Source: Microbacterium paulum (GTDB taxonomy: Bacteria > Actinomycetota > Actinomycetes > Actinomycetales > Microbacteriaceae). Taken from it: DNA of 32,403 nucleotides. Shown piece by piece: positions 1 to 8,677 of the stretch. A program made the translations under genes and the position numbers. The notes beneath the pieces are model-generated. The model had not been told where the DNA came from. It saw only the letters and a list, made by a program, of their open reading frames with translations, and did not search any database. Numbering within the stretch: position 1 is the stretch's first letter; each line of letters begins with the position of its first letter. The stretch is taken from the NCBI RefSeq assembly GCF_015707995.1, contig NZ_JAAGRY010000039.1, positions 1 through 32,403 on the forward strand. The letters run 5' to 3'.

Positions 1-1
1 C

Positions 2-691
2 GCCGGCGTGGCGCCGGTCACGCCGGCCGCCGGGGCGCTCTTCGCACAGCCCGCCCGCGCGCGACGCACCTCCGACGCGAGTGATCCGGATGCCTTCCCC
101 GAACTCTCCGGCGAGGTGTCGGCCGTCGTCGGCTCGCCGAGTGCGGGCGCGCCCCGCTCGGCCGTCGGGGCGGTCTCGGCACAGCACCGCCGCAGCGAGT
201 CGGGCGAGAGCGAGCGCCCTGAGATCGACGGCCACGACCGCGTGGACCCGCCCGTCCGCCGTACCGGCGCCGCGCCGGCCGCGGGCCCCGTCACCGACGA
301 CGACCCGTTCGCCGACGATGTGCTCGATCAGACGGTGATCGCGCGCCGCAGCGTGCGTCCGGTGTGGGAGCTCGTCCCGGCATCCGGGTCGCCCGTGCCC
401 CTCTCGGCATCCGTCGTCATCCTGGGTCGACGCCCCTCGAGCGACCCCGCCTACCCGGCGGCGCAGCTCGTGGCCGTTCCGGGCGGTGCGCGCACCGTCT
501 CGAAGACGCACGCCCGTATCGAACTGCGCGGCGACGCGTGGACGGTCACCGATCTCGGCTCGACGAACGGGGTGCTCGTGCGCACCCTGATGGGCGACGA
601 GGTCGAGGTCGAGGCGGGTGGACAGCTCGACGCGGGGGAGCGGTTCTTCCTCGGCGACGAGGAGTTCCACCTGCGCCGCATCGCACACTGA
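2..691 (+). CDS. FHA-domain protein, 5' end outside window
   Basis: The reading frame is open from the window edge. A GTG at 8 is available, but the true start may lie upstream, so I treat the gene as partial. The visible part begins with about 120 low-complexity Ala/Pro/Asp-rich residues. A forkhead-associated domain follows at about residues 125-222, with the family marks LGRRP, SKTHARI and DLGSTNG. FHA domains bind phosphothreonine peptides. Just before the domain lies DQTVIARR in an acidic context, which looks like a Ser/Thr-kinase target site of the kind found ahead of FHA domains in actinobacterial signalling proteins; that role is inferred. The gene ends 21 bases before the rpsL promoter and is probably a separate unit. 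Domain call firm, function unknown. Confidence 0.8.
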   Translation, partial: AGVAPVTPAAGALFAQPARARRTSDASDPDAFPELSGEVSAVVGSPSAGAPRSAVGAVSAQHRRSESGESERPEIDGHDRVDPPVRRTGAAPAAGPVTDDDPFADDVLDQTVIARRSVRPVWELVPASGSPVPLSASVVILGRRPSSDPAYPAAQLVAVPGGARTVSKTHARIELRGDAWTVTDLGSTNGVLVRTLMGDEVEVEAGGQLDAGERFFLGDEEFHLRRIAH

Positions 692-711
692 CGCCCGCCC
701 TGGGCCCGCGT

Positions 712-740
712 TTGCCCGGTTTCGTCATACGGCGTATCAT
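712..740 (+). promoter_or_regulatory. Probable promoter of the rpsL-rpsG-fusA operon
   Basis: TTGCCC at 712-717 and TATCAT at 735-740 are separated by exactly 17 bases, a good match to a housekeeping sigma promoter. The same pattern, TTGCCG-N17-TACACT, precedes infA at 27227-27255, and TTGCGA-N17-TAGACT precedes rpsJ. Transcription would begin near 747. Confidence 0.65.
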
Positions 741-746
741 TGACCG

Positions 747-972
747 GGTGTGCGTTCTCGCGCGCCCTGTGTCGTGCCATGGTACGCGCCCAGGGCGAGC
801 CGGACGCCGCATCGGGATCGATCTGCGAACAGGTCGCCCCCACGGCATATCCACCACCCAAAAGCACGGCGCTCTCGCGCTGCGCCGGTGGATCTGTGGT
901 GAAACCACGAACGCTGTCACCGTGCAGCACCTGCGGAGCCCGAGGGGGCGCCGCAGCCGAGAAGGAGAGAAC
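747..972 (+). promoter_or_regulatory. Structured 5' leader of rpsL
   Basis: About 226 bases lie between the predicted start of transcription and the rpsL GTG, with no convincing gene. Inverted repeats are visible at 763-769/791-797 (CGCCCTG/CAGGGCG), 849-855/887-893 (ATCCACC/GGTGGAT) and 931-936/951-956 (CTGCGG/CCGCAG). The last one ends five bases before the ribosome-binding site at 961-969. This would suit translational feedback by a ribosomal protein, but I do not recognise a known leader family here. Confidence 0.4.
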
Positions 973-1341
973 GTGCCAACCATTCAGCAGTTGGTTCGCA
1001 AGGGTCGCTCGCCCAAGGTCTCGAAGACCAAGGCGCCCGCCCTGAAGGCGAACCCGCAGCAGGCGGGTGTCTGCACCCGCGTGTACACCACCACGCCCAA
1101 GAAGCCGAACTCGGCGATGCGCAAGGTCGCCCGTGTCAAGCTCCGCAACGGCACCGAGGTCACCGCCTACATCCCCGGCGAGGGCCACAACCTGCAGGAG
1201 CACTCGCTCGTGCTCGTCCGCGGAGGCCGCGTCAAGGACCTCCCCGGTGTCCGTTACAAGATCGTCCGCGGCGCCCTGGACACCCAGGCCGTCAAGAACC
1301 GTAAGCAGGCGCGCAGCCGCTACGGCGCGAAGAAGGGTTGA
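973..1341 (+). CDS. rpsL: 30S ribosomal protein S12
   Basis: 122 residues, the normal actinobacterial length. S12 sits at the decoding centre of the 30S subunit and controls codon-anticodon fidelity. The conserved loops [11 protein letters not shown] (41-51) and GGRVKDLPG (84-92) are intact. Lys43 and Lys88, the classic streptomycin-resistance positions, carry the wild-type residue, so the gene gives no sign of that resistance. The GTG start at 973 is chosen because GAAGGAGAG lies just upstream and the protein then begins [11 protein letters not shown] as in the family; longer forms starting upstream would run through the leader. First gene of the str operon, followed by rpsG after 5 bases. 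Confidence 0.98.
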   Translation: MPTIQQLVRKGRSPKVSKTKAPALKANPQQAGVCTRVYTTTPKKPNSAMRKVARVKLRNGTEVTAYIPGEGHNLQEHSLVLVRGGRVKDLPGVRYKIVRGALDTQAVKNRKQARSRYGAKKG

Positions 1342-1346
1342 GTTAG

Positions 1347-1817
1347 ATGCCTCGCAAGGGACCCGCACCCCGCCGCGTCGTCGTCAACGACCCGGTCTAC
1401 GGTGCTCCGATCGTCACCCAGCTGGTGAACAAGATCCTCGTCGACGGCAAGAAGTCGATCGCCGAGGCCATCGTCTACAACGCACTCAAGGGCGTCGAGG
1501 CCAAGAACGGCCAGGACGCGGTCGCCACGCTCAAGAAGGCGCTCGACAACGTGCGCCCCACCCTCGAGGTCAAGAGCCGCCGCGTCGGTGGCTCGACCTA
1601 CCAGGTGCCCGTCGAGGTCAAGCCGCACCGCGCGAACACGCTCGCGCTGCGCTGGCTCGTCTCCTACGCGAAGGGTCGTCGTGAGAAGACGATGACCGAG
1701 CGTCTGCAGAACGAGATCCTCGACGCGTCGAACGGCCTGGGTGCCGCGGTCAAGCGCCGCGAAGACACCCACAAGATGGCCGAGTCGAACCGCGCCTTCG
1801 CGCACTACCGCTGGTAA
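1347..1817 (+). CDS. rpsG: 30S ribosomal protein S7
   Basis: 156 residues, full length, starting [10 protein letters not shown] and ending in the typical FAHYRW. S7 nucleates assembly of the 30S head by binding the 3' major domain of 16S rRNA and contacts mRNA and tRNA at the exit site. The ATG lies five bases after the rpsL stop, and the likely ribosome-binding site AAGAAGGG is inside the rpsL 3' end, so the two are probably translationally coupled. In other bacteria S7 is the feedback repressor of the str operon. A hairpin follows before fusA. Confidence 0.98.
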   Translation: MPRKGPAPRRVVVNDPVYGAPIVTQLVNKILVDGKKSIAEAIVYNALKGVEAKNGQDAVATLKKALDNVRPTLEVKSRRVGGSTYQVPVEVKPHRANTLALRWLVSYAKGRREKTMTERLQNEILDASNGLGAAVKRREDTHKMAESNRAFAHYRW

Positions 1818-1830
1818 TCAGCGCCACGGT

Positions 1831-1857
1831 GACCGGCCGGGTAATCCCCGGCCGGTC
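1831..1857 (+). terminator. Hairpin between rpsG and fusA
   Basis: Perfect 11-bp stem GACCGGCCGGG (1831-1841) / CCCGGCCGGTC (1847-1857) with a five-base loop TAATC and no T-run after it. It fits a partial terminator or RNA-processing site inside the str operon rather than a full stop, because I see no separate fusA promoter in the 37 bases that remain. Confidence 0.5.
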
Positions 1858-1894
1858 GCCCCGCGACATCCGTCACTACACGTAAGGACACCCC

Positions 1895-4009
1895 GTGGCA
1901 CAAGAAGTGCTCACCGACCTCAACAAGGTCCGCAATATCGGCATCATGGCGCACATCGATGCCGGCAAGACGACGACGACCGAGCGCATCCTCTTCTACA
2001 CGGGTGTCAACCACAAGCTCGGCGAGACGCACGACGGTGCGTCGACGACCGACTGGATGGAGCAGGAGAAGGAGCGCGGCATCACGATCACGTCTGCCGC
2101 CGTGACCTGCTTCTGGAACAAGCACCAGATCAACATCATCGACACGCCCGGCCACGTCGACTTCACGGTCGAGGTCGAGCGTTCGCTCCGCGTCCTCGAC
2201 GGCGCGGTCGCCGTCTTCGACGGCAAGGAGGGCGTCGAGCCCCAGTCCGAGACGGTGTGGCGTCAGGCCGACAAGTACGACGTGCCGCGTATCTGCTTCG
2301 TCAACAAGATGGACAAGCTGGGCGCCGACTTCTACTTCACCGTCGACACGATCGTGAACCGCCTGGGCGCCAAGCCCCTCGTGCTGCAGCTGCCGATCGG
2401 TGCCGAGAACGACTTCGTCGGCGTCATCGACCTCGTCGAGATGCGTGCCCTGGTGTGGCCCGGCGACGCCAAGGGTGATGTCACCATGGGCGCCAAGTAC
2501 GAGGTGCAGGAGATCCCCGAGTACCTCCAGACCCGTGCCGAGGAGTACCGCGAGAAGCTGCTCGAGACGGTCGCCGAGTCCGACGAGGCGCTGCTCGAGA
2601 AGTACTTCGGCGGCGAAGAGCTCTCGGTCGCCGAGATCAAGGGCGCGATCCGCAAGCTCACCGTCGCCGGCGAGCTCTACCCCGTGCTCTGCGGCTCGGC
2701 GTTCAAGAACCGCGGCGTGCAGCCCATGCTCGACGCGGTCGTCGACTACCTCCCCTCGCCCCTCGACGTGCCCGCCATCGAGGCGCACGACCCGAAGGAC
2801 GAAGAGATCGTCATCGAGCGTCACCCCGACGCGAACGACCCGTTCGCGGCCCTCGCGTTCAAGGTCGCGGTGCACCCGTTCTTCGGTCGCCTCACCTACA
2901 TCCGCGTGTACTCGGGCCACCTCGAGTCGGGTGCGCAGGTCATCAACTCGACCAAGGGCAAGAAGGAGCGCATCGGGAAGATCTTCCAGATGCACGCCAA
3001 CAAGGAGAACCCGGTCGACTCGGTCACCGCGGGCAACATCTACGCCGTCATCGGTCTGAAGGACACCACCACCGGTGACACCCTGGCCGCCGTCGACGCG
3101 CCCGTCGTCCTCGAGTCGATGACCTTCCCCGAGCCCGTCATCGAGGTCGCCATCGAGCCGAAGACCAAGGCCGACCAGGAGAAGCTGGGTCTCGCGATCC
3201 AGAAGCTCGCCGAAGAAGACCCGACGTTCCGCACCGAGCTCAACCCCGAGACCGGTCAGACCGTCATCAAGGGCATGGGCGAGCTGCACCTCGACATCCT
3301 CGTCGACCGCATGAAGCGCGAGTTCCGCGTCGAGGCGAACGTCGGCAAGCCCCAGGTCGCCTACCGCGAGACGATCCGCAAGGCCGTCGAGCGTCACGAC
3401 TACACGCACAAGAAGCAGACCGGTGGGTCGGGCCAGTTCGCGAAGATCCAGTTCGCACTCGAGCCGCTCGAGCTGTCGGCCGACAAGACGTACGAGTTCG
3501 AGAACAAGGTCACCGGTGGCCGCATCCCGCGCGAGTACATCGAGCCGACCAACCAGGGCTTCCAGGACGCGATGAACGTCGGCGTGCTCGCCGGCTACCC
3601 CATCGTGGGCGTCAAGGCGATCCTGCTCGACGGTGCCAGCCACGACGTCGACTCGTCCGAGATGGCGTTCAAGATCGCCGGCTCCATGGGCTTCAAGGAG
3701 GCCGTCCGCAAGGCGAACCCCGCGATCCTCGAGCCGCTCATGGCCGTCGAGGTGCGCACGCCCGAGGAGTACATGGGCGACGTCATCGGCGACCTGAACT
3801 CGCGTCGCGGTCAGATCCAGTCGATGGAGGACGGCTCGGGCATCAAGATCGTTCGTGCCCTCGTCCCCCTGTCGGAGATGTTCGGCTACATCGGCGACCT
3901 GCGCTCGAAGACCTCGGGTCGCGCGGTCTACTCGATGGAGTTCGACTCGTACGCCGAGGTGCCCCGCGCCGTCGCCGACGAGATCGTCCAGAAGAACAAG
4001 GGCGAGTGA
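1895..4009 (+). CDS. fusA: Translation elongation factor G
   Basis: 704 residues, full length. EF-G is the GTPase that translocates tRNA and mRNA after each peptide bond and, with ribosome recycling factor, splits spent ribosomes. The G motifs are intact: AHIDAGKT (19-26, P-loop), RGITIT (61-66, switch I), DTPGH (83-87) and NKMD (137-140). Domains II to V follow, with the domain IV loop around GGSGQFAK at about residues 510-517. The GTG start at 1895 has TAAGGA about ten bases upstream. Third gene of the str operon, ending just before a strong hairpin that separates it from tuf. Confidence 0.99.
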   Translation: MAQEVLTDLNKVRNIGIMAHIDAGKTTTTERILFYTGVNHKLGETHDGASTTDWMEQEKERGITITSAAVTCFWNKHQINIIDTPGHVDFTVEVERSLRVLDGAVAVFDGKEGVEPQSETVWRQADKYDVPRICFVNKMDKLGADFYFTVDTIVNRLGAKPLVLQLPIGAENDFVGVIDLVEMRALVWPGDAKGDVTMGAKYEVQEIPEYLQTRAEEYREKLLETVAESDEALLEKYFGGEELSVAEIKGAIRKLTVAGELYPVLCGSAFKNRGVQPMLDAVVDYLPSPLDVPAIEAHDPKDEEIVIERHPDANDPFAALAFKVAVHPFFGRLTYIRVYSGHLESGAQVINSTKGKKERIGKIFQMHANKENPVDSVTAGNIYAVIGLKDTTTGDTLAAVDAPVVLESMTFPEPVIEVAIEPKTKADQEKLGLAIQKLAEEDPTFRTELNPETGQTVIKGMGELHLDILVDRMKREFRVEANVGKPQVAYRETIRKAVERHDYTHKKQTGGSGQFAKIQFALEPLELSADKTYEFENKVTGGRIPREYIEPTNQGFQDAMNVGVLAGYPIVGVKAILLDGASHDVDSSEMAFKIAGSMGFKEAVRKANPAILEPLMAVEVRTPEEYMGDVIGDLNSRRGQIQSMEDGSGIKIVRALVPLSEMFGYIGDLRSKTSGRAVYSMEFDSYAEVPRAVADEIVQKNKGE

Positions 4010-4012
4010 GCG

Positions 4013-4046
4013 GATGGATGCCGCGGCTCACGCCGCGGCATCCATC
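4013..4046 (+). terminator. Terminator-like hairpin after fusA
   Basis: Perfect 15-bp stem (4013-4027 / 4032-4046) with loop TCAC, starting three bases after the fusA stop. There is no T-run, as is common for actinobacterial hairpin terminators. The stem is built around GGATGCC/GGCATCC and closely matches the hairpin after rpsK at 28744-28778. Confidence 0.75.
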
Positions 4047-4058
4047 GCCACCACCCCG

Positions 4059-4086
4059 GTGACACACAACTTCATACGCATAAACT
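4059..4086 (+). promoter_or_regulatory. Possible tuf promoter
   Basis: GTGACA (4059-4064) and TAAACT (4081-4086) are 16 bases apart, directly downstream of the fusA hairpin. A separate tuf promoter is common and would explain the 152-base gap before tuf. The -35 match is fair and the spacer is short by one base. Confidence 0.45.
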
Positions 4087-4161
4087 AGAAACATCCCCGT
4101 AGAGCACCGGTCGCAATCCAGCGCCCGGAACCTCTACAACGAATGTCCTGAGGAGGACCCA

Positions 4162-5355
4162 GTGGCCAAGGCCAAGTTCGAGCGGACCAAGCCGCACGTC
4201 AACATCGGAACCATCGGGCACGTCGACCACGGCAAGACGACGCTCACCGCCGCGATCTCGAAGGTGCTCGCCGACAAGTACCCGTCGGCGACCAACGTGC
4301 AGCGTGACTTCGCGTCGATCGACTCGGCTCCCGAAGAGCGTCAGCGTGGTATCACGATCAACATCTCGCACGTCGAGTACGAGACCCCGAAGCGCCACTA
4401 CGCGCACGTCGACGCGCCCGGTCACGCCGACTACATCAAGAACATGATCACCGGTGCCGCTCAGATGGACGGCGCGATCCTCGTGGTCGCCGCCACCGAC
4501 GGCCCGATGGCGCAGACGCGTGAGCACGTGCTGCTCGCCAAGCAGGTCGGCGTGCCGTACCTGCTCGTCGCGCTCAACAAGAGCGACATGGTCGATGACG
4601 AGGAGATCCTGGAGCTCGTCGAGCTCGAGGTCCGTGAGCTTCTCTCCTCGCAGGACTTCGACGGCGACAACGCCCCCGTCGTGCGCGTCTCGGGCCTGAA
4701 GGCTCTCGAGGGCGACGAGAAGTGGGTCGAGTCGATCGTCGAGCTCATGAACGCCGTCGACGAGTCGATCCCCGACCCGGTGCGCGACAAGGACAAGCCG
4801 TTCCTCATGCCGATCGAGGACGTCTTCACGATCACCGGTCGTGGCACGGTCGTCACGGGCCGCGCCGAGCGTGGCACGCTCGCGATCAACTCCGAGGTCG
4901 AGATCGTCGGCATCCGCCCGACGCAGAAGACCACGGTCACGGGTATCGAGATGTTCCACAAGCAGCTCGACGAGGCCTGGGCCGGCGAGAACTGTGGTCT
5001 GCTCCTGCGCGGCACCAAGCGTGACGACGTCGAGCGCGGCCAGGTCGTCGTGAAGCCCGGTTCGGTCACCCCGCACACCGAGTTCGAGGGCACGGCCTAC
5101 ATCCTCTCCAAGGAGGAGGGTGGCCGTCACAACCCGTTCTTCACGAACTACCGCCCGCAGTTCTACTTCCGCACCACTGACGTCACCGGTGTCATCACGC
5201 TGCCCGAGGGCACCGAGATGGTCATGCCCGGCGACACCACCGAGATGAAGGTCGACCTCATCCAGCCCATCGCGATGGAAGAGGGCCTCGGCTTCGCCAT
5301 CCGCGAGGGTGGACGCACGGTCGGTGCCGGTACGGTCACCAAGATCCTGAAGTAA
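4162..5355 (+). CDS. tuf: Translation elongation factor Tu
   Basis: 397 residues, the normal length. EF-Tu carries aminoacyl-tRNA to the ribosomal A site as a GTP complex and is usually the most abundant cell protein. Motifs seen: GHVDHGKT (19-26), RGITIN (62-67), DAPGH (84-88, with the catalytic His88) and NKSD (139-142). The GTG start at 4162 follows GAGGAGGA and gives the family N-terminus [14 protein letters not shown]. Its own likely promoter lies upstream and a UUCG-type terminator downstream, so it can be expressed apart from rpsL-rpsG-fusA. Confidence 0.99.
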   Translation: MAKAKFERTKPHVNIGTIGHVDHGKTTLTAAISKVLADKYPSATNVQRDFASIDSAPEERQRGITINISHVEYETPKRHYAHVDAPGHADYIKNMITGAAQMDGAILVVAATDGPMAQTREHVLLAKQVGVPYLLVALNKSDMVDDEEILELVELEVRELLSSQDFDGDNAPVVRVSGLKALEGDEKWVESIVELMNAVDESIPDPVRDKDKPFLMPIEDVFTITGRGTVVTGRAERGTLAINSEVEIVGIRPTQKTTVTGIEMFHKQLDEAWAGENCGLLLRGTKRDDVERGQVVVKPGSVTPHTEFEGTAYILSKEEGGRHNPFFTNYRPQFYFRTTDVTGVITLPEGTEMVMPGDTTEMKVDLIQPIAMEEGLGFAIREGGRTVGAGTVTKILK

Positions 5356-5373
5356 TCTCCTTCATTCCAGGAT

Positions 5374-5401
5374 GCCCCTGCGAGCTTCGGCTCGTGGGGG
5401 C
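5374..5401 (+). terminator. Terminator after tuf
   Basis: A 12-bp stem (5374-5385 / 5390-5401, two G-T pairs) closed by the very stable TTCG tetraloop, 18 bases after the tuf stop. It is followed by GTTCTGCG rather than a true T-run. Confidence 0.8.
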
Positions 5402-5499
5402 GTTCTGCGTCTCGTGGACGCGCCTTTTGCGCCCTGGCGGCGAGCCGACAGAATGAGAGCACGCGCGGCGCAGTGTCGCGCCTGAACGGGAGGTTGGAC

Positions 5500-5718
5500 A
5501 TGGCTGACGACGACGTCGCAGGCAAAGCGAAGAGTGCTTTCGAGGACATCAAGGGAAAGGTCAGCGACGCGCTGGACTCGCCGCAGGCGGAGCAGGTGAG
5601 CGACTCGGTCCTCGACAGTGTGGCCGACTTCGCAAAGAAGATCCTTCCCGACGAGTACGACGCGAAGATCGACGAGGTGCGGAACCACGTCGACGGCGCG
5701 ATCGGCACGGAGAAGTAG
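5500..5718 (+). CDS. Small helical protein, MT0933/Rv0909 antitoxin-like
   Basis: 72 residues, start ATG at 5500 with GGGAGG seven bases upstream. The protein is acidic, rich in Ala, Asp, Lys and Ser, with no cysteine, signal peptide or membrane segment. It should form amphipathic helices. The middle to C-terminal part, with FAKKILPDEYDAKIDEVRN followed by HVDGAIG, resembles small actinobacterial proteins annotated as MT0933-type antitoxins, which share a pattern of charged helices with a YxxKID-like core. No toxin gene accompanies it here: the next frame is the pilus adhesin. Codon use matches the host. Expression as a single gene is likely, because terminators flank it on both sides. The gene is firm, the family moderately so, and an antitoxin function is unproven. 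Confidence 0.7.
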   Translation: MADDDVAGKAKSAFEDIKGKVSDALDSPQAEQVSDSVLDSVADFAKKILPDEYDAKIDEVRNHVDGAIGTEK

Positions 5719-5730
5719 CCGGAAGCGAGC

Positions 5731-5776
5731 ACATGACAGCGGGACGGATGCCGAGGCATCCGTCCCTTTGTCATGT
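5731..5776. terminator. Long hairpin, probable bidirectional terminator
   Basis: An almost complete inverted repeat of about 22 bases per arm. The core GGGACGGATGCC (5741-5752) pairs with 5755-5766. The outer arm ACATGACA (5731-5738) pairs with TGTCATGT (5769-5776) across a two-base internal mismatch. It separates the small gene from the pilus island. The core is again a GGATGCC/GGCATCC palindrome. Confidence 0.8.
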
Positions 5777-5833
5777 GGTGCGAGAGAATACGTGTGGCGC
5801 GCGAGCCCCCCTGTGGCGGATGGGAAGATTCGC

Positions 5834-5882
5834 TCAAGATCGGGTCAACTGGCTCAATCTGCGTGATGCACGACGATAGATT
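5834..5882 (+). promoter_or_regulatory. Candidate control region of the pilus operon
   Basis: Three TCAA boxes start at 5834, 5845 and 5854, about one helical turn apart. They are followed by a -10-like TAGATT at 5877-5882. No good -35 is present, which would fit a promoter needing an activator bound at the TCAA boxes. This is inferred from spacing only. Confidence 0.3.
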
Positions 5883-5888
5883 CGACGA

Positions 5889-5916
5889 GATCATGGGTGC
5901 GCCCGTACCCATGATC
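5889..5916 (+). repeat. Inverted repeat upstream of the pilus operon
   Basis: GATCATGGGT (5889-5898) pairs with ACCCATGATC (5907-5916). The stem can extend inward by two more pairs to a GCCC loop. It lies just downstream of the -10-like element and 46 bases before the adhesin ATG. It could be an operator for a dimeric regulator or a 5' leader hairpin. It is richer in A/T than the terminators in this window. Confidence 0.45.
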
Positions 5917-5962
5917 ATCGCCCCCGCTGAACCCGCGGCCGGGGCGTCCTGGGGGAGTCGTT

Positions 5963-8677
5963 ATGCGTCGTCGTCGTGCCCGCGGTTGCCGCGCGCATGC
6001 CAGCTGGTTCGCGTGCGCGCTTGCGCTCGTCGGCCTCGTCTTCGCGCCCGCCGTGGCTGCAGAGGCGGCTGAGGTAGCCCCGGCGGCTGTCGCCGCACCT
6101 GCGGGTTTGGCCGCGCCCATGGCCCTGCCCGGAGCCCCGGGTACGGGCTGCAACTACGCCAAGGGGGGTACCGGAACGTACGCCGAGACGCTGTGTTGGA
6201 TCGACTTCTCGCAGTCGGATGGCTCGCCGATCACGACCGAATACTCCGCGACCTCCGTGGCGATGAGCGCCCCCACCTGCACCCGTGTCAATCCCGCGGG
6301 CTCGTGGAGGTGCGATGCCGAGGTAGCCATCGACAGCCTGCTCGGCTCTGCATACGGCCGCGTCACGGCATCGGGTACCGCAACGACGACCGACCAGAAC
6401 ACCGCAAGGGATCAGAGCGTCGCTAATGCGACGACCGCTGCTCGCCGTCTCTTGACGGCCGTCACATCCGGCTCGGTCACCAAGTATTACGGGGCGATAA
6501 ACAACTACCCGATAACCGTCGCACTGGCTGGTGGCTACGTGCTGACCGCCAACCTGTCGACGACGGCGACCAATTCGGCCGGCTACGTCGTGAGCGCGAA
6601 CCCCTTCCCGACATGGGGCGGAGCTTTCCTGGGCAACAACAATTTCTACACGGGGGTGGCTGGAAACCCGGCCTTCTACCAGCGCGGGAACGGCGGCGCA
6701 ACGACGTTCAGGCTCTCCGACATATCTTTGGCCGTAAAGGGCGTGCGAGCCGGCAACTTTTCTCTCGTCGTGGCCGACGCCGAATCCACCGACAGCGGTG
6801 AGTCGATCTCATGGACGGCGACTGGCGCCGGTGACTTCTCATGGATGCCCAACACGCCCGGCGCGACCACGAAGGCAGGCACGATGGGGAGTGCATGCTC
6901 CTCGTATTCACCCGCGATCGGCGCCACCGCACCGTCGGCTTCGTGCTCATCTGACAGCACCGTCAGCAGTGCGCTGAAGACGGGTACCGCGATGCTCATG
7001 GTGTCGCCCGCGAGCACGACCGCACCGTTCAGTGTCTCGACGGTCCTGGTCGGGAGCGGACTGCAAGCCGGCGCGGTGGGAATCGTCATCACCCGTGCGC
7101 AGGCCAACGTGAAGGTCACCGACCGCATCATCGGCTCTAATGGCTCTTCACTGGACAGCACGGCGTTCGCGGTCGCGATGAACGGAATATCGGCGTCGAC
7201 CGATGGGGTGTCGGTCGACGCCTCCACCGGTGGCATCCCCTTCCTCGTGACATCGGGGGGGACCCCGATCGACTACACGTCAACCTTCTCGGGCGGCACC
7301 TACTCGTCCTCGTACACAGTGTCGTGGCAGTGCTACAAGACTGACCCCTCCAGCGCTACGCAAATGTGGTGGCCGTCGCAGACGACGAGCAGTCCGACTC
7401 CGCCGTCTTCGGCCGCAGGTCAGTTCGCGCGTCTGACCGCGGGGCAGTTCCTCTCGTGCACAGTGACATACACGCCGCCTTACCTCACTCTCTCCAAGAC
7501 GGTCGTCAATGGTGCAACCGGAGCATCGGGCTCAGCGGCGCAGTTCACGCTCAACGCTGCCGCGACGGGTCTTTCGTCGGTCTCGGTCCCCGGCACGAAT
7601 ACGGCGAAGAAGGCGGTCGCCGTCGGCTCGTACGCACTCACCGAGAGTACGACGCTCGCCGGATACGACTGGACGAACCTCGTCTGCACGGGGAGCTCCG
7701 GGAACCCGAGCGTGACGATGTCGCCGGCGTCTCCGCCATACACGTCGGCATCCGTCCCCATCGCAAAGGGTGCGGCGCTCACCTGCTCGTTGACCAACAC
7801 AGCCCGGACGACCACGCTCACGTGGGACAAGACCGACGTCGACACCGGCCAGCTCATCGGAGGGTCCACGTGGACCCTGGTCGGACCGTCGGGGGGTGCG
7901 TCGTCGACGATCACCGTGGCCGACGACACTGGTCAGGCCGGCTACACCGGGCGCGACACGAACCCCGCGGCGGGCAGATTCACCGTGACGGGCCTTCCGT
8001 GGGGCACCTATACGCTGACCGAAACGCAGGCGCCCACCGGCTACACCGTCACCGGATCTGCGCTGACCGTCGTGCTCGGCGGAGCGACGACCACGGTCAA
8101 CGCGGGCACGATCACCAATACGCGCACCCTGACTTTCGGCGTGGGCAAGTACCGCTATGCGGCGTCCGGCCTCGGCCCGCTGCTGGACGGCGGCGCGTTC
8201 TCCGTCCTCGCGGACAACGCCGGGCAGCCGGGAACGGTCGTTCCCGGAGCGGCCGTGACGCCGACCGGTTCGACAGGCATGTTCACCATGACCGGGCTGC
8301 GGCCTGGAACATACTGGCTTGCCGAGACCAAAGCTCCGGCCGGGCACCAACTCCTCGCCCAGCCGATCAAGTTCGCCGTCGTCTACAACGCGACCAACAC
8401 CACGCCCAAGCTTCAGCTCGTCGGAACCAACCAGCGGCTCGCATCGCTCAGCGCAGACGCTCAGACCCTCCGAGTCTCCGACGTGCCGACGCTGATCCTG
8501 CCACTCAGCGGCGGCAGCGGGTGGGCGCTCCCCGCCGCGATCGGAGTCGTCCTGCTGCTCGCCGTCATCGGCTGGGCGGGGTGGCGACGCAGACGCACCG
8601 ACGACGCCTCAGATTCCGCTTCACGACTTCACGCTTCACCACGCACCCCTAGAGAGGACGACCATGAAAACCACTAA
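5963..8677 (+). CDS. Large LPXTG-type surface adhesin, probable pilus tip protein
   Basis: 904 residues. The ATG at 5963 follows GGGGGAG. An Arg-rich N-terminus and hydrophobic core (to about residue 37) form a signal peptide. Residues 55-500 are a Ser/Thr/Gly-rich region with no domain I can name. Three SpaA/Cna_B-like repeats follow from about 507, 617 and 723; the last two contain the E-box forms YTLTETQAP and YWLAETKAP, whose Glu helps form isopeptide bonds in the family. The sorting signal LPLSG is at 846-850, then a membrane helix and RRRR. The mature part has ten cysteines. The tail after the Arg cluster is unusually long and overlaps the next gene by 14 bases. Codon use is less GC-biased than in neighbours, with several ATA codons. 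Being first in the operon and the largest, it is probably the tip adhesin; the ligand is unknown. Confidence 0.85.
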   Translation: MRRRRARGCRAHASWFACALALVGLVFAPAVAAEAAEVAPAAVAAPAGLAAPMALPGAPGTGCNYAKGGTGTYAETLCWIDFSQSDGSPITTEYSATSVAMSAPTCTRVNPAGSWRCDAEVAIDSLLGSAYGRVTASGTATTTDQNTARDQSVANATTAARRLLTAVTSGSVTKYYGAINNYPITVALAGGYVLTANLSTTATNSAGYVVSANPFPTWGGAFLGNNNFYTGVAGNPAFYQRGNGGATTFRLSDISLAVKGVRAGNFSLVVADAESTDSGESISWTATGAGDFSWMPNTPGATTKAGTMGSACSSYSPAIGATAPSASCSSDSTVSSALKTGTAMLMVSPASTTAPFSVSTVLVGSGLQAGAVGIVITRAQANVKVTDRIIGSNGSSLDSTAFAVAMNGISASTDGVSVDASTGGIPFLVTSGGTPIDYTSTFSGGTYSSSYTVSWQCYKTDPSSATQMWWPSQTTSSPTPPSSAAGQFARLTAGQFLSCTVTYTPPYLTLSKTVVNGATGASGSAAQFTLNAAATGLSSVSVPGTNTAKKAVAVGSYALTESTTLAGYDWTNLVCTGSSGNPSVTMSPASPPYTSASVPIAKGAALTCSLTNTARTTTLTWDKTDVDTGQLIGGSTWTLVGPSGGASSTITVADDTGQAGYTGRDTNPAAGRFTVTGLPWGTYTLTETQAPTGYTVTGSALTVVLGGATTTVNAGTITNTRTLTFGVGKYRYAASGLGPLLDGGAFSVLADNAGQPGTVVPGAAVTPTGSTGMFTMTGLRPGTYWLAETKAPAGHQLLAQPIKFAVVYNATNTTPKLQLVGTNQRLASLSADAQTLRVSDVPTLILPLSGGSGWALPAAIGVVLLLAVIGWAGWRRRRTDDASDSASRLHASPRTPREDDHENH

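Noticed and set aside
973..1341. Streptomycin-resistance substitutions in rpsL
   Set aside because: Lys43 and Lys88 are wild type.
1805..3643. A 612-codon open frame antisense to fusA, and similar long antisense frames opposite rplB-rplV (15890-17392) and secY (23492-24937)
   Set aside because: They mirror strong GC bias at the third codon position of the real genes, have low-complexity Asp/Val/Leu/Arg composition, lack ribosome-binding sites and show no family motifs.
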